Of a DNA stretch of 6,240 nucleotides, positions 1 through 5,779 are shown piece after piece. Under the pieces are notes generated by a model, which worked only from the letters and a program-made list of their open reading frames with translations, searched no databases and had not been told where the DNA came from. The stretch covers positions 1-6,240 of the forward strand of contig DAOUVA010000281.1 in the NCBI GenBank assembly GCA_030667885.1, given 5' to 3'. Each line of letters begins with the position of its first letter. Position 1 is the first letter of the stretch. A program made the translations under genes and the position numbers. This DNA comes from Phycisphaerae bacterium (lineage in GTDB: Bacteria; Planctomycetota; Phycisphaerae; Sedimentisphaerales; Anaerobacaceae).

Positions 1-79
1 CTTCGGAACCAACTTCACGGCATGATATATCAAACTTCGTCCCCAATCGTTTATATTTGCGTCTCTCGTCCTGGTCCAT
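1..79 (-). CDS. PilZ-domain protein, N-terminal fragment (runs off the left edge)
   Basis: Reading the minus strand from an ATG at 79-77 gives 26 open codons beginning MDQDERRKYKRLGTKF and continuing to the window edge without a stop. An N-terminal charged ERRKxxR segment followed by a short beta-like stretch is the typical opening of PilZ domains, whose RxxxR element contacts cyclic-di-GMP; here R7 and R11 fit that spacing. A Shine-Dalgarno-like AAGGA (92-88) lies 8 nt before the chosen ATG. Another in-frame ATG at 88-86 overlaps this motif and is less likely. The later D/NxSxxG part of the domain is outside the window, so the family call rests on the first motif only. The gene is divergent from the kinase operon. 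It could be a single PilZ domain or the start of a larger protein. Confidence 0.62.
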   Translation of the reverse strand, partial: MDQDERRKYKRLGTKFDISCREVGSE

Positions 80-138
80 CGTATGCATCCTTGCATAAAA
101 CTACTCGATCCTCATCGTTGCAAAAAATACGCAATAGT

Positions 139-168
139 ATTGTAGTGCAAAATTCATTCCAAAGTAAA
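139..168 (-). promoter_or_regulatory. Candidate sigma70 promoter for the PilZ gene
   Basis: On the minus strand a -35-like TTTACT (168-163) and a -10-like TACAAT (144-139) are separated by 18 nt. They match the consensus at 4/6 and 5/6 positions. Transcription would start near 132 and give a leader of about 50 nt before the ATG at 79. In such AT-rich DNA chance matches are common, so this is only a candidate. Confidence 0.35.
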
Positions 169-187
169 GCATAAATAAATACCCCAT

Positions 188-225
188 TTTAACTTTTATA
201 AATGCTTGCTCGACATAAAGTTAAA
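188..225. repeat. Perfect 9-bp inverted repeat, AT-rich, 20-nt spacer
   Basis: TTTAACTTT (188-196) is exactly mirrored by AAAGTTAAA (217-225). The 20-nt spacer places the arm centres 29 bp apart, close to three helical turns. That suits a regulator site or a weak hairpin. There is no U-tract, so it is not an intrinsic terminator. AT-rich arms make a chance origin possible. Confidence 0.4.
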
Positions 226-274
226 TAAAATTATACAAGTTATAACTACAGACTTAAAAATATTACTTTTTGTA

Positions 275-294
275 GCGTTGCAAAATAGCAACGC
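275..294. repeat. Perfect 7-bp GC-containing inverted repeat (hairpin or operator)
   Basis: GCGTTGC (275-281) and GCAACGC (288-294) flank a 6-nt AAAATA spacer. It stands out because the surroundings are strongly AT-rich. Neither strand has a following T-run, so a terminator is unlikely. A dyad operator or a small RNA hairpin in a longer kinase leader are the two readings. Part of the left arm with its A-run recurs at 116-125. Confidence 0.45.
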
Positions 295-448
295 CAGAAA
301 GCAATTTAACCCTTTGATTGTTGAATATTTGCACAGAACAAATAGTTTTAGCTGCTTATTTTATAAAATGTTATGTTTCCTATTAAACCAGCAACCTTCT
401 CAGTCCGAAAAAAGGAACGTGAGTGTTGTTTTTTTGCAACACATTCCC

Positions 449-477
449 TTGACAATAGTGGAGACCGGTTTTATTAT
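449..477 (+). promoter_or_regulatory. Near-consensus sigma70 promoter of the kinase operon, abutting the start codon
   Basis: TTGACA (449-454) is a perfect -35. TATTAT (472-477), a 5/6 match to TATAAT, follows after exactly 17 nt. The predicted transcription start is about 6-8 nt past the -10, at 483-486. The kinase ATG is at 485-487 with no Shine-Dalgarno in range, so the transcript would be leaderless or nearly so. This also argues that the open frame upstream of 485 is not translated from this promoter. Confidence 0.6.
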
Positions 478-484
478 CGTGGCT

Positions 485-1618
485 ATGCCAGAACGCCCAG
501 AATTACCACCTGACAACTCAGCTCACAACGGCGAGGAGCCAAATGCCGCAAAAGAGCACTCAGAAATTGAGGGACATAGCAGGTCAATCTTACAGTCATT
601 ACCGATAGGAGTGATTGCCTTTAACACGGATCTGAAAATTATCGAGGCCAATCCTCAGGCAAAAAAGCTGATAGAAGTAAGTGATTACATGGATAAATCC
701 TTAGCAAAAGGTACCGATGACAAGATATGGCGTGATTGGACAGAGCAATTACAATCGGCGATATCAAAAGGAACAACATGCAGATATGATGACGTAGTTT
801 ATACACGTAAGGGCCAAACAAAACTGCTGCGAATTATCTGCACACCATTTAAAGAAGCTACAAGGGCACAAGCTCCCGGAGCAATCGCCATAATCGAAGA
901 TGTAACCGAAAAGGTCAATATCCATAGACAATCAGCGAACACTGAAAGACTGGCCTCTGTCGGCAAACTCGCCTCTAAGGTAGCCCATGAACTAAATGAC
1001 CCTCTTGACGGGATTCTGCGATACGTTAATCTTACAATGAGAATTATAGAGAAGGAAAACCTCGCAAAACCCAAAGAATATCTCACGCAATGCCGGAAGG
1101 GGCTTATGAGAATGGTTCAAATCGTAAGCGAACTTCTGGAATTTTCTCGCAGCACTTATATGCCGCTGGAATATACTTCAATAGAACATATTATCGAAGA
1201 TGCTGTTAAAACAATGGGCTCCAAAGCAGAGGCTTCGAATGTTTTAATATTGCGTGACTACACCTCCGGCCTGCCGCAAATCAGAAGCGGCAATCTGTTT
1301 CAGGTATTCTGTAATCTCACCAAGAACGCTCTGGACGCAATGCAAGGAGGCGGGGAATTGAGAATCTCAACCCGCCTGGCTTCGAACGATATGATCGCGG
1401 CCGAGTTCCGCGATACGGGAACGGGCTTACCTGCGGAAAAAACGGAAGCTATATTCGAGCCGTTCTTTACGACAAAAGACAAAGGTAAAGGAACAGGTTT
1501 GGGACTGGCAATATGCAGGGACATAGTTGAGAGCTATCATGGCCGAATAACTGCTGAAAACAACTCAGAGGGGGGTAGCAGCTTCACGGTTTATCTGCCG
1601 GTAAGCACTGATTCATAA
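485..1618 (+). CDS. Soluble PAS-domain sensor histidine kinase (NtrB-like architecture)
   Basis: This 377-residue protein should autophosphorylate on a histidine and pass the phosphate to the response regulator encoded 30 nt downstream. After a charged, probably disordered N-terminus (1-32) comes a PAS domain (about 33-145) with a SLPIGVIAFN start and an IIEDVTE end. A HisKA domain (about 150-222) carries the H-box VAHELNDPLDG with phospho-acceptor H168. The HATPase domain (about 260-372) shows the N-box with N277, N281 and D284, G1 as DTGTG (310-314), the F-box FEPFF (324-328) and G2 as GKGTGLG (334-340). There is no membrane segment or signal peptide, so it senses an internal cue. The ATG at 485 is preferred because a strong promoter lies just before it. 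An in-frame GTG at 479 is an alternative. The frame stays open back to 206, but that extension has no recognisable domain. The stimulus cannot be read from the sequence. Confidence 0.95.
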   Translation: MPERPELPPDNSAHNGEEPNAAKEHSEIEGHSRSILQSLPIGVIAFNTDLKIIEANPQAKKLIEVSDYMDKSLAKGTDDKIWRDWTEQLQSAISKGTTCRYDDVVYTRKGQTKLLRIICTPFKEATRAQAPGAIAIIEDVTEKVNIHRQSANTERLASVGKLASKVAHELNDPLDGILRYVNLTMRIIEKENLAKPKEYLTQCRKGLMRMVQIVSELLEFSRSTYMPLEYTSIEHIIEDAVKTMGSKAEASNVLILRDYTSGLPQIRSGNLFQVFCNLTKNALDAMQGGGELRISTRLASNDMIAAEFRDTGTGLPAEKTEAIFEPFFTTKDKGKGTGLGLAICRDIVESYHGRITAENNSEGGSSFTVYLPVSTDS

Positions 1619-1648
1619 AAGAAACATAAAAACGGATTGGAAAGTTAT

Positions 1649-3034
1649 ATGAGACAAAAGAATATTCTTATTATCGATGACGATAAAATAATTTTGGATT
1701 CCCTTTGTGAGTTCCTGAGACTTGAAGGATTTCGGACCAGCGGTGCTGAAACATTAAAGGGCGCTTTAGCCAAGTTGGAACAGGAGTACTATAGTCTGGT
1801 CATAACAGACGTTAATCTGCCGGACGGAGATGGTCTCGAATTACTGGATATTATAAAGCATAACCATCCTCAAACAGTTGTTATCGTTATAACGGGCTAT
1901 GGCACAATCGAAAGTGCGGTTAAAGCCATCAAACAAGGTGCCCATGAGTACCTTACCAAGCCAATCGTCGATGACGAGTTACGGCTGGCAGTAGAAAAAG
2001 CCATTAAGCAGCAATCACTTATGAGCGAAAACGAGAACCTGCGGCTGCAGCTCGAACAGAAATACCGGCTTGAGAACATAATCAGTCATAACTACAAAAT
2101 GGCGAAGATATTCGACCTTGTTGAGGCGGTCGCCGATACGAAGACGACAATCCTGATGGCCGGTCCATCAGGAACCGGCAAAAGTATGTTGGCAAGGGCA
2201 ATCCATCACAGCTCGAGCCGAGGGAACAAACCATTTGTCGAGGTGAGCTGCGGAGCACTGCCGGAGACTCTGCTCGAAAGCGAGCTGTTCGGCCATGCAA
2301 AAGGCTCATTTACCGGCGCGGTCAACAATAAAGAAGGCAAGTTCCTGGCGGCAGACCGAGGTACGATTTTCTTAGATGAAATTTCCAACGCCTCGGCGGC
2401 TCTGCAAGCCAAGTTTCTGCGGGTTTTGGAGGACCGACAGTTCGAAGCGGTCGGCAGTAACAAAACCTATACCGTGGATACACGCATTGTACTTGCTTCA
2501 AATCGCAACCTCAAAGAGGAAGTAAAACAAGGCAGGTTTCGAGAAGATTTATATTACCGGATAAATGTGGTAACAATAGACCTGCCGCCACTGTGTGAGA
2601 GGGTGGGAGATGTCCGGCTGTTGGGTGAACACTTTTTGCGGGTGTATTCGACACAGCACGGCAAAAATAAGCTCGGTATTACCGATGAGGCAATGGAATA
2701 TCTGGAGCGTTACTCATGGCCAGGCAATATTCGTGAACTGGAAAATGTAATTGAGAGGGCGGCCCTGCTAAGTAAAAATAAATTCATCGGTCCCGAGGAC
2801 CTGCCAAACTCAATCATGCAGGAACAAAACCCGCAGCAACAGACATACAAAGCAATGAGCCTCAAGGGGGCATTAGCCGGGCCGGAGAAAAATATTATCC
2901 AGCAGGCCCTTGAAGCCAATGACTGGAACAGGCAGGCAACCGCCAAAGCACTCGATATAAACCGTACAACTTTATTCAAGAAAATGAAGCAATACGGCCT
3001 GTACGCCGAGGCCGAACGATTAGGCCTGATCTAA
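1649..3034 (+). CDS. NtrC-family sigma54-dependent response regulator (receiver-AAA+-Fis)
   Basis: A full-length 461-residue bacterial enhancer-binding protein and the likely partner of the upstream kinase. The receiver (about 4-118) has acidic residues D10-D12, phospho-acceptor D54 (VITDVN), T82 and K104. A charged helical linker (about 119-142) leads into the AAA+ domain (about 145-372). This shows Walker A GPSGTGKS (172-179), the sigma54-contact loop GSFTGA (219-224), Walker B FLDE (241-244), an arginine-finger region around R298-R304, and sensor II WPGNIRELENV (357-367). A Fis-type helix-turn-helix occupies about 412-451. An in-frame TTG at 1637 would add four residues, but the ATG at 1649 begins the receiver properly and has GGAAAG (1639-1644) just before it. 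The 30-nt gap after the kinase stop indicates one operon. It should bind enhancers and drive ATP-dependent opening of sigma54 promoters; its targets are not visible here. Confidence 0.97.
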   Translation: MRQKNILIIDDDKIILDSLCEFLRLEGFRTSGAETLKGALAKLEQEYYSLVITDVNLPDGDGLELLDIIKHNHPQTVVIVITGYGTIESAVKAIKQGAHEYLTKPIVDDELRLAVEKAIKQQSLMSENENLRLQLEQKYRLENIISHNYKMAKIFDLVEAVADTKTTILMAGPSGTGKSMLARAIHHSSSRGNKPFVEVSCGALPETLLESELFGHAKGSFTGAVNNKEGKFLAADRGTIFLDEISNASAALQAKFLRVLEDRQFEAVGSNKTYTVDTRIVLASNRNLKEEVKQGRFREDLYYRINVVTIDLPPLCERVGDVRLLGEHFLRVYSTQHGKNKLGITDEAMEYLERYSWPGNIRELENVIERAALLSKNKFIGPEDLPNSIMQEQNPQQQTYKAMSLKGALAGPEKNIIQQALEANDWNRQATAKALDINRTTLFKKMKQYGLYAEAERLGLI

Positions 3035-3140
3035 GAATTTTGGGAACATCTACAAACATCACATCAGTCAGCCTTTATGGATTGACAGAGCCCCCCTACC
3101 GCTCGCAGGATATATTAAAAAAGGATAAAGTCCTATAAAA

Positions 3141-3188
3141 CCCCTGCTTTTTTGCGGAGGGAGGGGAGAAGGAAGAGAAAAGCAGGGG
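3141..3188. other. Strong stem-loop with a G-rich purine loop
   Basis: CCCCTGCTTTT (3141-3151) pairs perfectly with AAAAGCAGGGG (3178-3188), and a G-U and a U-A pair can extend the stem to 13 bp. On the plus strand the 22-nt loop (3154-3175) is purine except for one C. It contains G-runs of 2, 3, 4 and 2, so it could bind the anti-Shine-Dalgarno or form a two-tetrad G-quadruplex. On the plus strand the stem is followed by CAAAAAATG, not by U's, so it is not a standard terminator for the response-regulator transcript. On the minus strand it is followed by TTTTATA, so it could act as a weak backup terminator for the acyltransferase operon. Its 3' arm contains the AGGGG upstream of the possible small ORF. 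Confidence 0.6.
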
Positions 3189-3194
3189 CAAAAA

Positions 3195-3266
3195 ATGAAA
3201 AAGTTGTATAAATTGTATCAATACTACATCGCTGAGGTCAAGAGAAAAATCCCACAAATTTACTAA
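3195..3266 (+). CDS. Possible 23-residue small protein
   Basis: An ATG at 3195 opens 23 codons ending in TAA (3264-3266). The peptide begins MKKLYKLYQYY and ends KRKIPQIY, so it is basic and tyrosine-rich, with no clear membrane segment. AGGGG (3184-3188) lies 6 nt before the ATG, an ideal Shine-Dalgarno spacing, but it forms the 3' arm of the 3141-3188 hairpin. I recognise no family. No promoter with proper spacing precedes it, so it would be read from response-regulator read-through. In AT-rich intergenic DNA a short ORF can arise by chance; the well-placed ribosome site is the only positive evidence. Confidence 0.27.
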   Translation: MKKLYKLYQYYIAEVKRKIPQIY

Positions 3267-3292
3267 GGAAAAGCTTTTTTTTTCGTCAAAAT

Positions 3293-3309
3293 ATCCCCGC
3301 TTTCGGGAT
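3293..3309 (-). terminator. Small stem-loop, possible terminator of the acyltransferase operon
   Basis: On the minus strand ATCCC and GGGAT arms enclose a GAAAGCG-type loop. The alternative pairing CCCG/CGGG with one bulged base is also possible. The stem is followed by ATATTTT and starts 30 nt past the stop codon of the downstream acyltransferase gene. Another T6 run (3325-3320) lies just after that stop, behind only a 4-bp stem (AGAC/GTCT). Both are weak, and termination may be shared among these elements and the larger hairpin at 3141-3188. Confidence 0.3.
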
Positions 3310-3338
3310 TCAGTATGTTAAAAAAGACTGTCTGTGTC

Positions 3339-4448
3339 TCAGGCCTTGAAGAATATTCTGCGGCGATACAAAAACCACAGAAACAACCATTTGATCAACA
3401 CAACACCGAAAGCTAAAATAACTGGTTTGAACAAATCCGCGTGCTCAATGGCTCCGGCAAGGAAAAACTCAGCAATTCCATTAAAGTCAACAATTCTCTG
3501 CAGGAAGTATATTGTGATTGGATTCATACCGATAACGATAAAGAAAAACGCCCATTTGCTGTATCCCTTGACGTCAATTACCCAGTAAAACAATGCCAGG
3601 AGCATTAAGCTCAGGCCGCCCGCAACCATGACATAAGAACTTGTCCAAAGGATTTTGATGATCGGAAAAACCTGCCCCCAGAGCAATCCAATGAGTAAAC
3701 TGACTATGCCGGCGATGGCCAGACCGGCCGCTTTGCGATCGCCCAACTGTCCGGAGCGCAGCCAGTGGCCGGCCAGTGCGCCCAAAAGGACTGTGCAAAT
3801 CGCAGGTATTGTCGAAATGACTCCCTCGTTATCGCCGTATCCGTAATAGAGCTGACCCGGAATTAACTGCTGGTCGATATATGATGACAAGCAGCCTTCC
3901 ATCGTAAGGTTACCGGCTCCATAGTTCGGCACCGGAATCAACATTGTCGCAATCCAGTATAAAATCAAAACAGCCGCAATAATAATCGCCTGTGTTCGCC
4001 ATTTCGTATTCATAACAATTATTGCAGCAAAGAAATAACAAATCCCTATTCGCTGGAGCACGCCCGGCCATCGCATTTGAGCCCAATCGAATCGCTGGAG
4101 CTCATTAAATATCAAACCCAACAAAATAATAAGGGCTGAGCGTTTGAGGATATGCAGATAGAGCAGCGGGCGGCTGTGCCCACGTTCCAGGCGACGTGTA
4201 AACGAAAACGGCAATACCACTCCAACAATGAAAAGAAATAATGGAAATATTAAATCCTCAAAATGAAAACCTTCCCACTTGACGTGGTGTAATTGCCGCT
4301 GGATTGTGTCGGTAACGGGGTGGCTAAATACTTTTGTCAGATTCGCGAGGAGTGTTCCGCCGCCAATAATCCAGAACATATCAAAGCCGCGCAGCGCATC
4401 GACCGAGGCCAACCTGCGCCCAACCAAATCCTGCTGGTCATTATCCAA
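3339..4448 (-). CDS. HGSNAT/NagX-like (DUF5009) membrane acyltransferase, downstream paralog
   Basis: A 369-residue polytopic inner-membrane protein of the family of heparan-alpha-glucosaminide N-acetyltransferase and bacterial NagX, which move an acyl group from cytoplasmic acyl-CoA to a sugar on the far side of the membrane. The family opening SVDALRGFDMFW (15-26) is followed by HHVKWEGFHFEDLIFPLF (54-71). H55 aligns with the histidine of human HGSNAT that carries the acetyl group (HxxWxG pattern). Further family signatures are GVLQRIG (129-135) and DNEGVISTIPAI (206-217, like the human DPEG segment). About ten hydrophobic segments are visible. The start is TTG at 4448, because AGGAG (4460-4456) lies 7 nt upstream. 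The first in-frame ATG is codon 24, inside the conserved motif. The gene follows its paralog after 57 nt in the same direction, so the two are probably co-transcribed. The substrate is unknown; a cell-envelope or catabolic amino sugar is an inference. Confidence 0.92.
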   Translation of the reverse strand: MDNDQQDLVGRRLASVDALRGFDMFWIIGGGTLLANLTKVFSHPVTDTIQRQLHHVKWEGFHFEDLIFPLFLFIVGVVLPFSFTRRLERGHSRPLLYLHILKRSALIILLGLIFNELQRFDWAQMRWPGVLQRIGICYFFAAIIVMNTKWRTQAIIIAAVLILYWIATMLIPVPNYGAGNLTMEGCLSSYIDQQLIPGQLYYGYGDNEGVISTIPAICTVLLGALAGHWLRSGQLGDRKAAGLAIAGIVSLLIGLLWGQVFPIIKILWTSSYVMVAGGLSLMLLALFYWVIDVKGYSKWAFFFIVIGMNPITIYFLQRIVDFNGIAEFFLAGAIEHADLFKPVILAFGVVLIKWLFLWFLYRRRIFFKA

Positions 4449-4455
4449 GATTCTT

Positions 4456-4460
4456 CTCCT
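4456..4460 (-). promoter_or_regulatory. Shine-Dalgarno site that fixes a TTG start
   Basis: AGGAG on the minus strand lies 7 nt before TTG at 4448-4446. An ATG at 4441-4439 is nearby but out of frame. This makes TTG the supported initiator for the downstream acyltransferase. Confidence 0.7.
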
Positions 4461-4505
4461 TTTTCTTATTCGGAAATATGATAGTTTTGCTTTGTACTTT
4501 TGTAT

Positions 4506-5639
4506 TTAGATTTTAATAAATGTCTTTTTACGATACATCCACCACAATATCAGCCAAACAACCGCAAATCCGGCCACGGCCTGGATAAATCCGTTCCACG
4601 GACCGCACCATTTTTCAAGACCGCCGACAAAAATGTCCCCTATGTTACGGAAATTAAAAAATCGTGTCACCATATACACCGCAATTGCATTGGTTCCGAT
4701 TACCTTAAAACCAAAGGCCCATTTCTTAAAGCCCCAAACATCTATAATTAAGTAGAAGAACGCCAATAGAAGGAAACACCATCCTGCCGAATAAAGGACA
4801 AAGGAACTCGTCCACAGGTGCTTGATGATTGGAAAAGAAAATATCCACATCCGGTCGTTCCAAATCCAGCCGAGTACCAGTGAGCCAACACCCATTGCCG
4901 CAAGCAGGAGTACTTTCTGACTGTTGGTTTTTTTGGAACGGAGCAGGTGCCCTGCGAATACGCCAAACATAACCGTACAGGCAAAAGTCATGCCGCTTAG
5001 AATCCAGGTGTAAGGCGGGTCGGTTCCATCGATGAAGCCGCCGAGAATAAGCCTGTCGAAATAAATCGCCAGATTTCCTTGCGGTGTCAATGCGCCGGCA
5101 CCATGCTCTGGGACAGGGACGAGCATCATCAAGGCCCAGAACAATAGCAGTAAAGCGCCTGTCGTTACTATCTGCCATAGGAGTTTCAGGTTGAGTATTA
5201 TTATCGCAGAGATTAAGTAGCCCACTGCAATCGCCTGCAGGGTGTTAGAGAAAATACGCAATTGAGACAGGTCGTACTCAAGCAGGCGTCCCTGTGCTAT
5301 CATACCCAAGACAAACAAAATCACAAATCGCATGATGATGTGGCGATACAGCCGGCTTTTACTGTCACCACTCTCAAGGCGTTTGTTGATCGCAAACGGC
5401 ATCACAACACCAACAATGAACATGAAAAGCGGCATAATCAAATCTTCAAAACGAAAGCCTTCCCATTTTACATGGGTAAGCTGTGTGTTTATCCACGCAG
5501 TGGTGGAATTGTCAAATACGTCATGCAGACTGTGGAAGATTCCACCGCCGCCAATGATCCAAAACATATCGAAACCCCTCAGGGCATCAATTGACATTAT
5601 CCGGCCTTGAGACAAAGATTGTTGTTCACCGTTCGGCAT
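4506..5639 (-). CDS. HGSNAT/NagX-like (DUF5009) membrane acyltransferase, upstream divergent paralog
   Basis: A 377-residue polytopic membrane protein clearly paralogous to the next gene. It shares SIDALRGFDMFWIIGGG (16-32), HVKWEGFRFEDLIMPLF (56-72, with H56 at the catalytic position), VPVPEHGAGALTPQGNL (174-190) and FPIIKHLWTSSFV (269-281). About ten hydrophobic segments are spread over the chain, and the C-terminus is basic (YRKKTFIKI). It differs at two signatures kept by the other copy. LQR is LQA (134-136), and the DNEG-STIPAI stretch is replaced by a DPPYTWILSGMTFAC-like sequence (207-221). This suggests a different acceptor or a non-identical mechanism. The ATG at 5639 is supported by GAGG (5650-5647) 7 nt upstream. 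It is the first gene of a likely two-gene minus-strand operon. Whether the products work separately or as a heteromer cannot be told. Confidence 0.92.
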   Translation of the reverse strand: MPNGEQQSLSQGRIMSIDALRGFDMFWIIGGGGIFHSLHDVFDNSTTAWINTQLTHVKWEGFRFEDLIMPLFMFIVGVVMPFAINKRLESGDSKSRLYRHIIMRFVILFVLGMIAQGRLLEYDLSQLRIFSNTLQAIAVGYLISAIIILNLKLLWQIVTTGALLLLFWALMMLVPVPEHGAGALTPQGNLAIYFDRLILGGFIDGTDPPYTWILSGMTFACTVMFGVFAGHLLRSKKTNSQKVLLLAAMGVGSLVLGWIWNDRMWIFSFPIIKHLWTSSFVLYSAGWCFLLLAFFYLIIDVWGFKKWAFGFKVIGTNAIAVYMVTRFFNFRNIGDIFVGGLEKWCGPWNGFIQAVAGFAVVWLILWWMYRKKTFIKI

Positions 5640-5664
5640 TTTTTTACCTCTTTAATTATAAACA

Positions 5665-5700
5665 AATATACCACAAGAATCCGGGGACAAACCGGGGACA
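5665..5700 (-). promoter_or_regulatory. Candidate promoter/operator region of the acyltransferase operon
   Basis: On the minus strand TATATT (5670-5665) could be a -10, giving a leader of about 20 nt that includes the Shine-Dalgarno. No good -35 is found at 16-18 nt. Instead that place is filled by two direct copies of TGTCCCCGG (5700-5692 and 5689-5681). A -10 with a poor -35 next to a tandem repeat would fit an activator-dependent promoter. TATAAT (5660-5655) is a better -10 match, but transcription would then start at the ribosome site. Confidence 0.27.
5681..5700. repeat. Tandem direct repeat CCGGGGACA x2, 11-bp period
   Basis: CCGGGGACA occurs at 5681-5689 and 5692-5700, separated by AA. 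The 11-bp period places both copies on the same DNA face. The repeat is G+C-rich within AT-rich DNA and lies about 45 bp upstream of the acyltransferase start. It could be a direct-repeat operator or a remnant of a dispersed repeat family. Confidence 0.5.
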
Positions 5701-5779
5701 TTTTAACAATACCCGTCGGGCAGCGTAAGAAAAATAGCGAGATATCATGAAAAAAATCCCGGTAAGATGGCTTGAAATT

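Larger units (their letters stand above)
80..484. other. AT-rich divergent intergenic region between the PilZ gene and the kinase operon
   Basis: About 405 bp with no supported gene. The plus strand is open in the kinase frame from 206, but the predicted residues (MLDIKLNKII and onward) show no domain, codons are AT-rich unlike the kinase body, and the kinase promoter sits inside this stretch. I therefore treat it as non-coding. It holds two perfect inverted repeats (188-225 and 275-294), a possible minus-strand promoter, and a strong plus-strand promoter at 449-477. CGTTGCAAAA occurs twice (116-125 and 276-285). A weaker plus-strand promoter-like pair, TCGACA (210-215) and TATACA (232-237) with 16 nt between, could drive a longer kinase transcript. 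Confidence 0.6.
3035..3338. other. Intergenic region between convergent operons
   Basis: About 300 bp between the stop of the response regulator and the minus-strand acyltransferase stop. Its main content is a strong hairpin at 3141-3188, a possible 23-codon plus-strand ORF at 3195-3266, a T9 run at 3275-3283, and a small stem-loop at 3293-3309. No good U-tract terminator is visible for the plus-strand operon. A perfect TTGACA (3082-3087) lacks a -10 at usable spacing. Nothing else could be supported. Confidence 0.6.

Noticed and set aside
206..484. 93-codon in-frame N-terminal extension of the kinase
   Set aside because: AT-rich codons, no recognisable domain, and a near-consensus promoter within it just before the ATG at 485. 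It is most likely chance openness upstream of the gene.
799..1086. Minus-strand 95-codon frame inside the kinase gene
   Set aside because: Antisense shadow of the HisKA/PAS coding region, with no domain and no ribosome site of note.
1637..1648. TTG start adding four residues to the response regulator
   Set aside because: The TTG overlaps the GGAAAG that best serves as ribosome site for the ATG at 1649, and the receiver domain begins normally from that ATG.
3075..3095. Sigma54-like -24/-12 site (GG ... GC) after the response regulator
   Set aside because: GG at 3079-3080 and GC at 3090-3091 are one base too close (9 instead of 10 between), and the flanking bases do not match TGGCAC/TTGC.
3082..3116. 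Promoter TTGACA with TATATT for the small ORF
   Set aside because: The spacer is 23 nt, outside the usable 16-18 nt range, and no better -10 lies at correct spacing.
3268..3284. AAAAGCTTTT followed by a T9 run as an intrinsic terminator for the plus-strand operon
   Set aside because: The self-complementary part is too short and AT-only to form a stable hairpin, and no GC-rich stem precedes the T-run.
3334..3588. Plus-strand 84-codon frame
   Set aside because: It lies antisense to the acyltransferase end, has no domain, and the minus-strand reading is clearly the real one.
4726..5178. Minus-strand 150-codon frame within the upstream acyltransferase
   Set aside because: Out-of-frame shadow of a confidently identified membrane protein; its composition is arginine/proline-rich and resembles no family.
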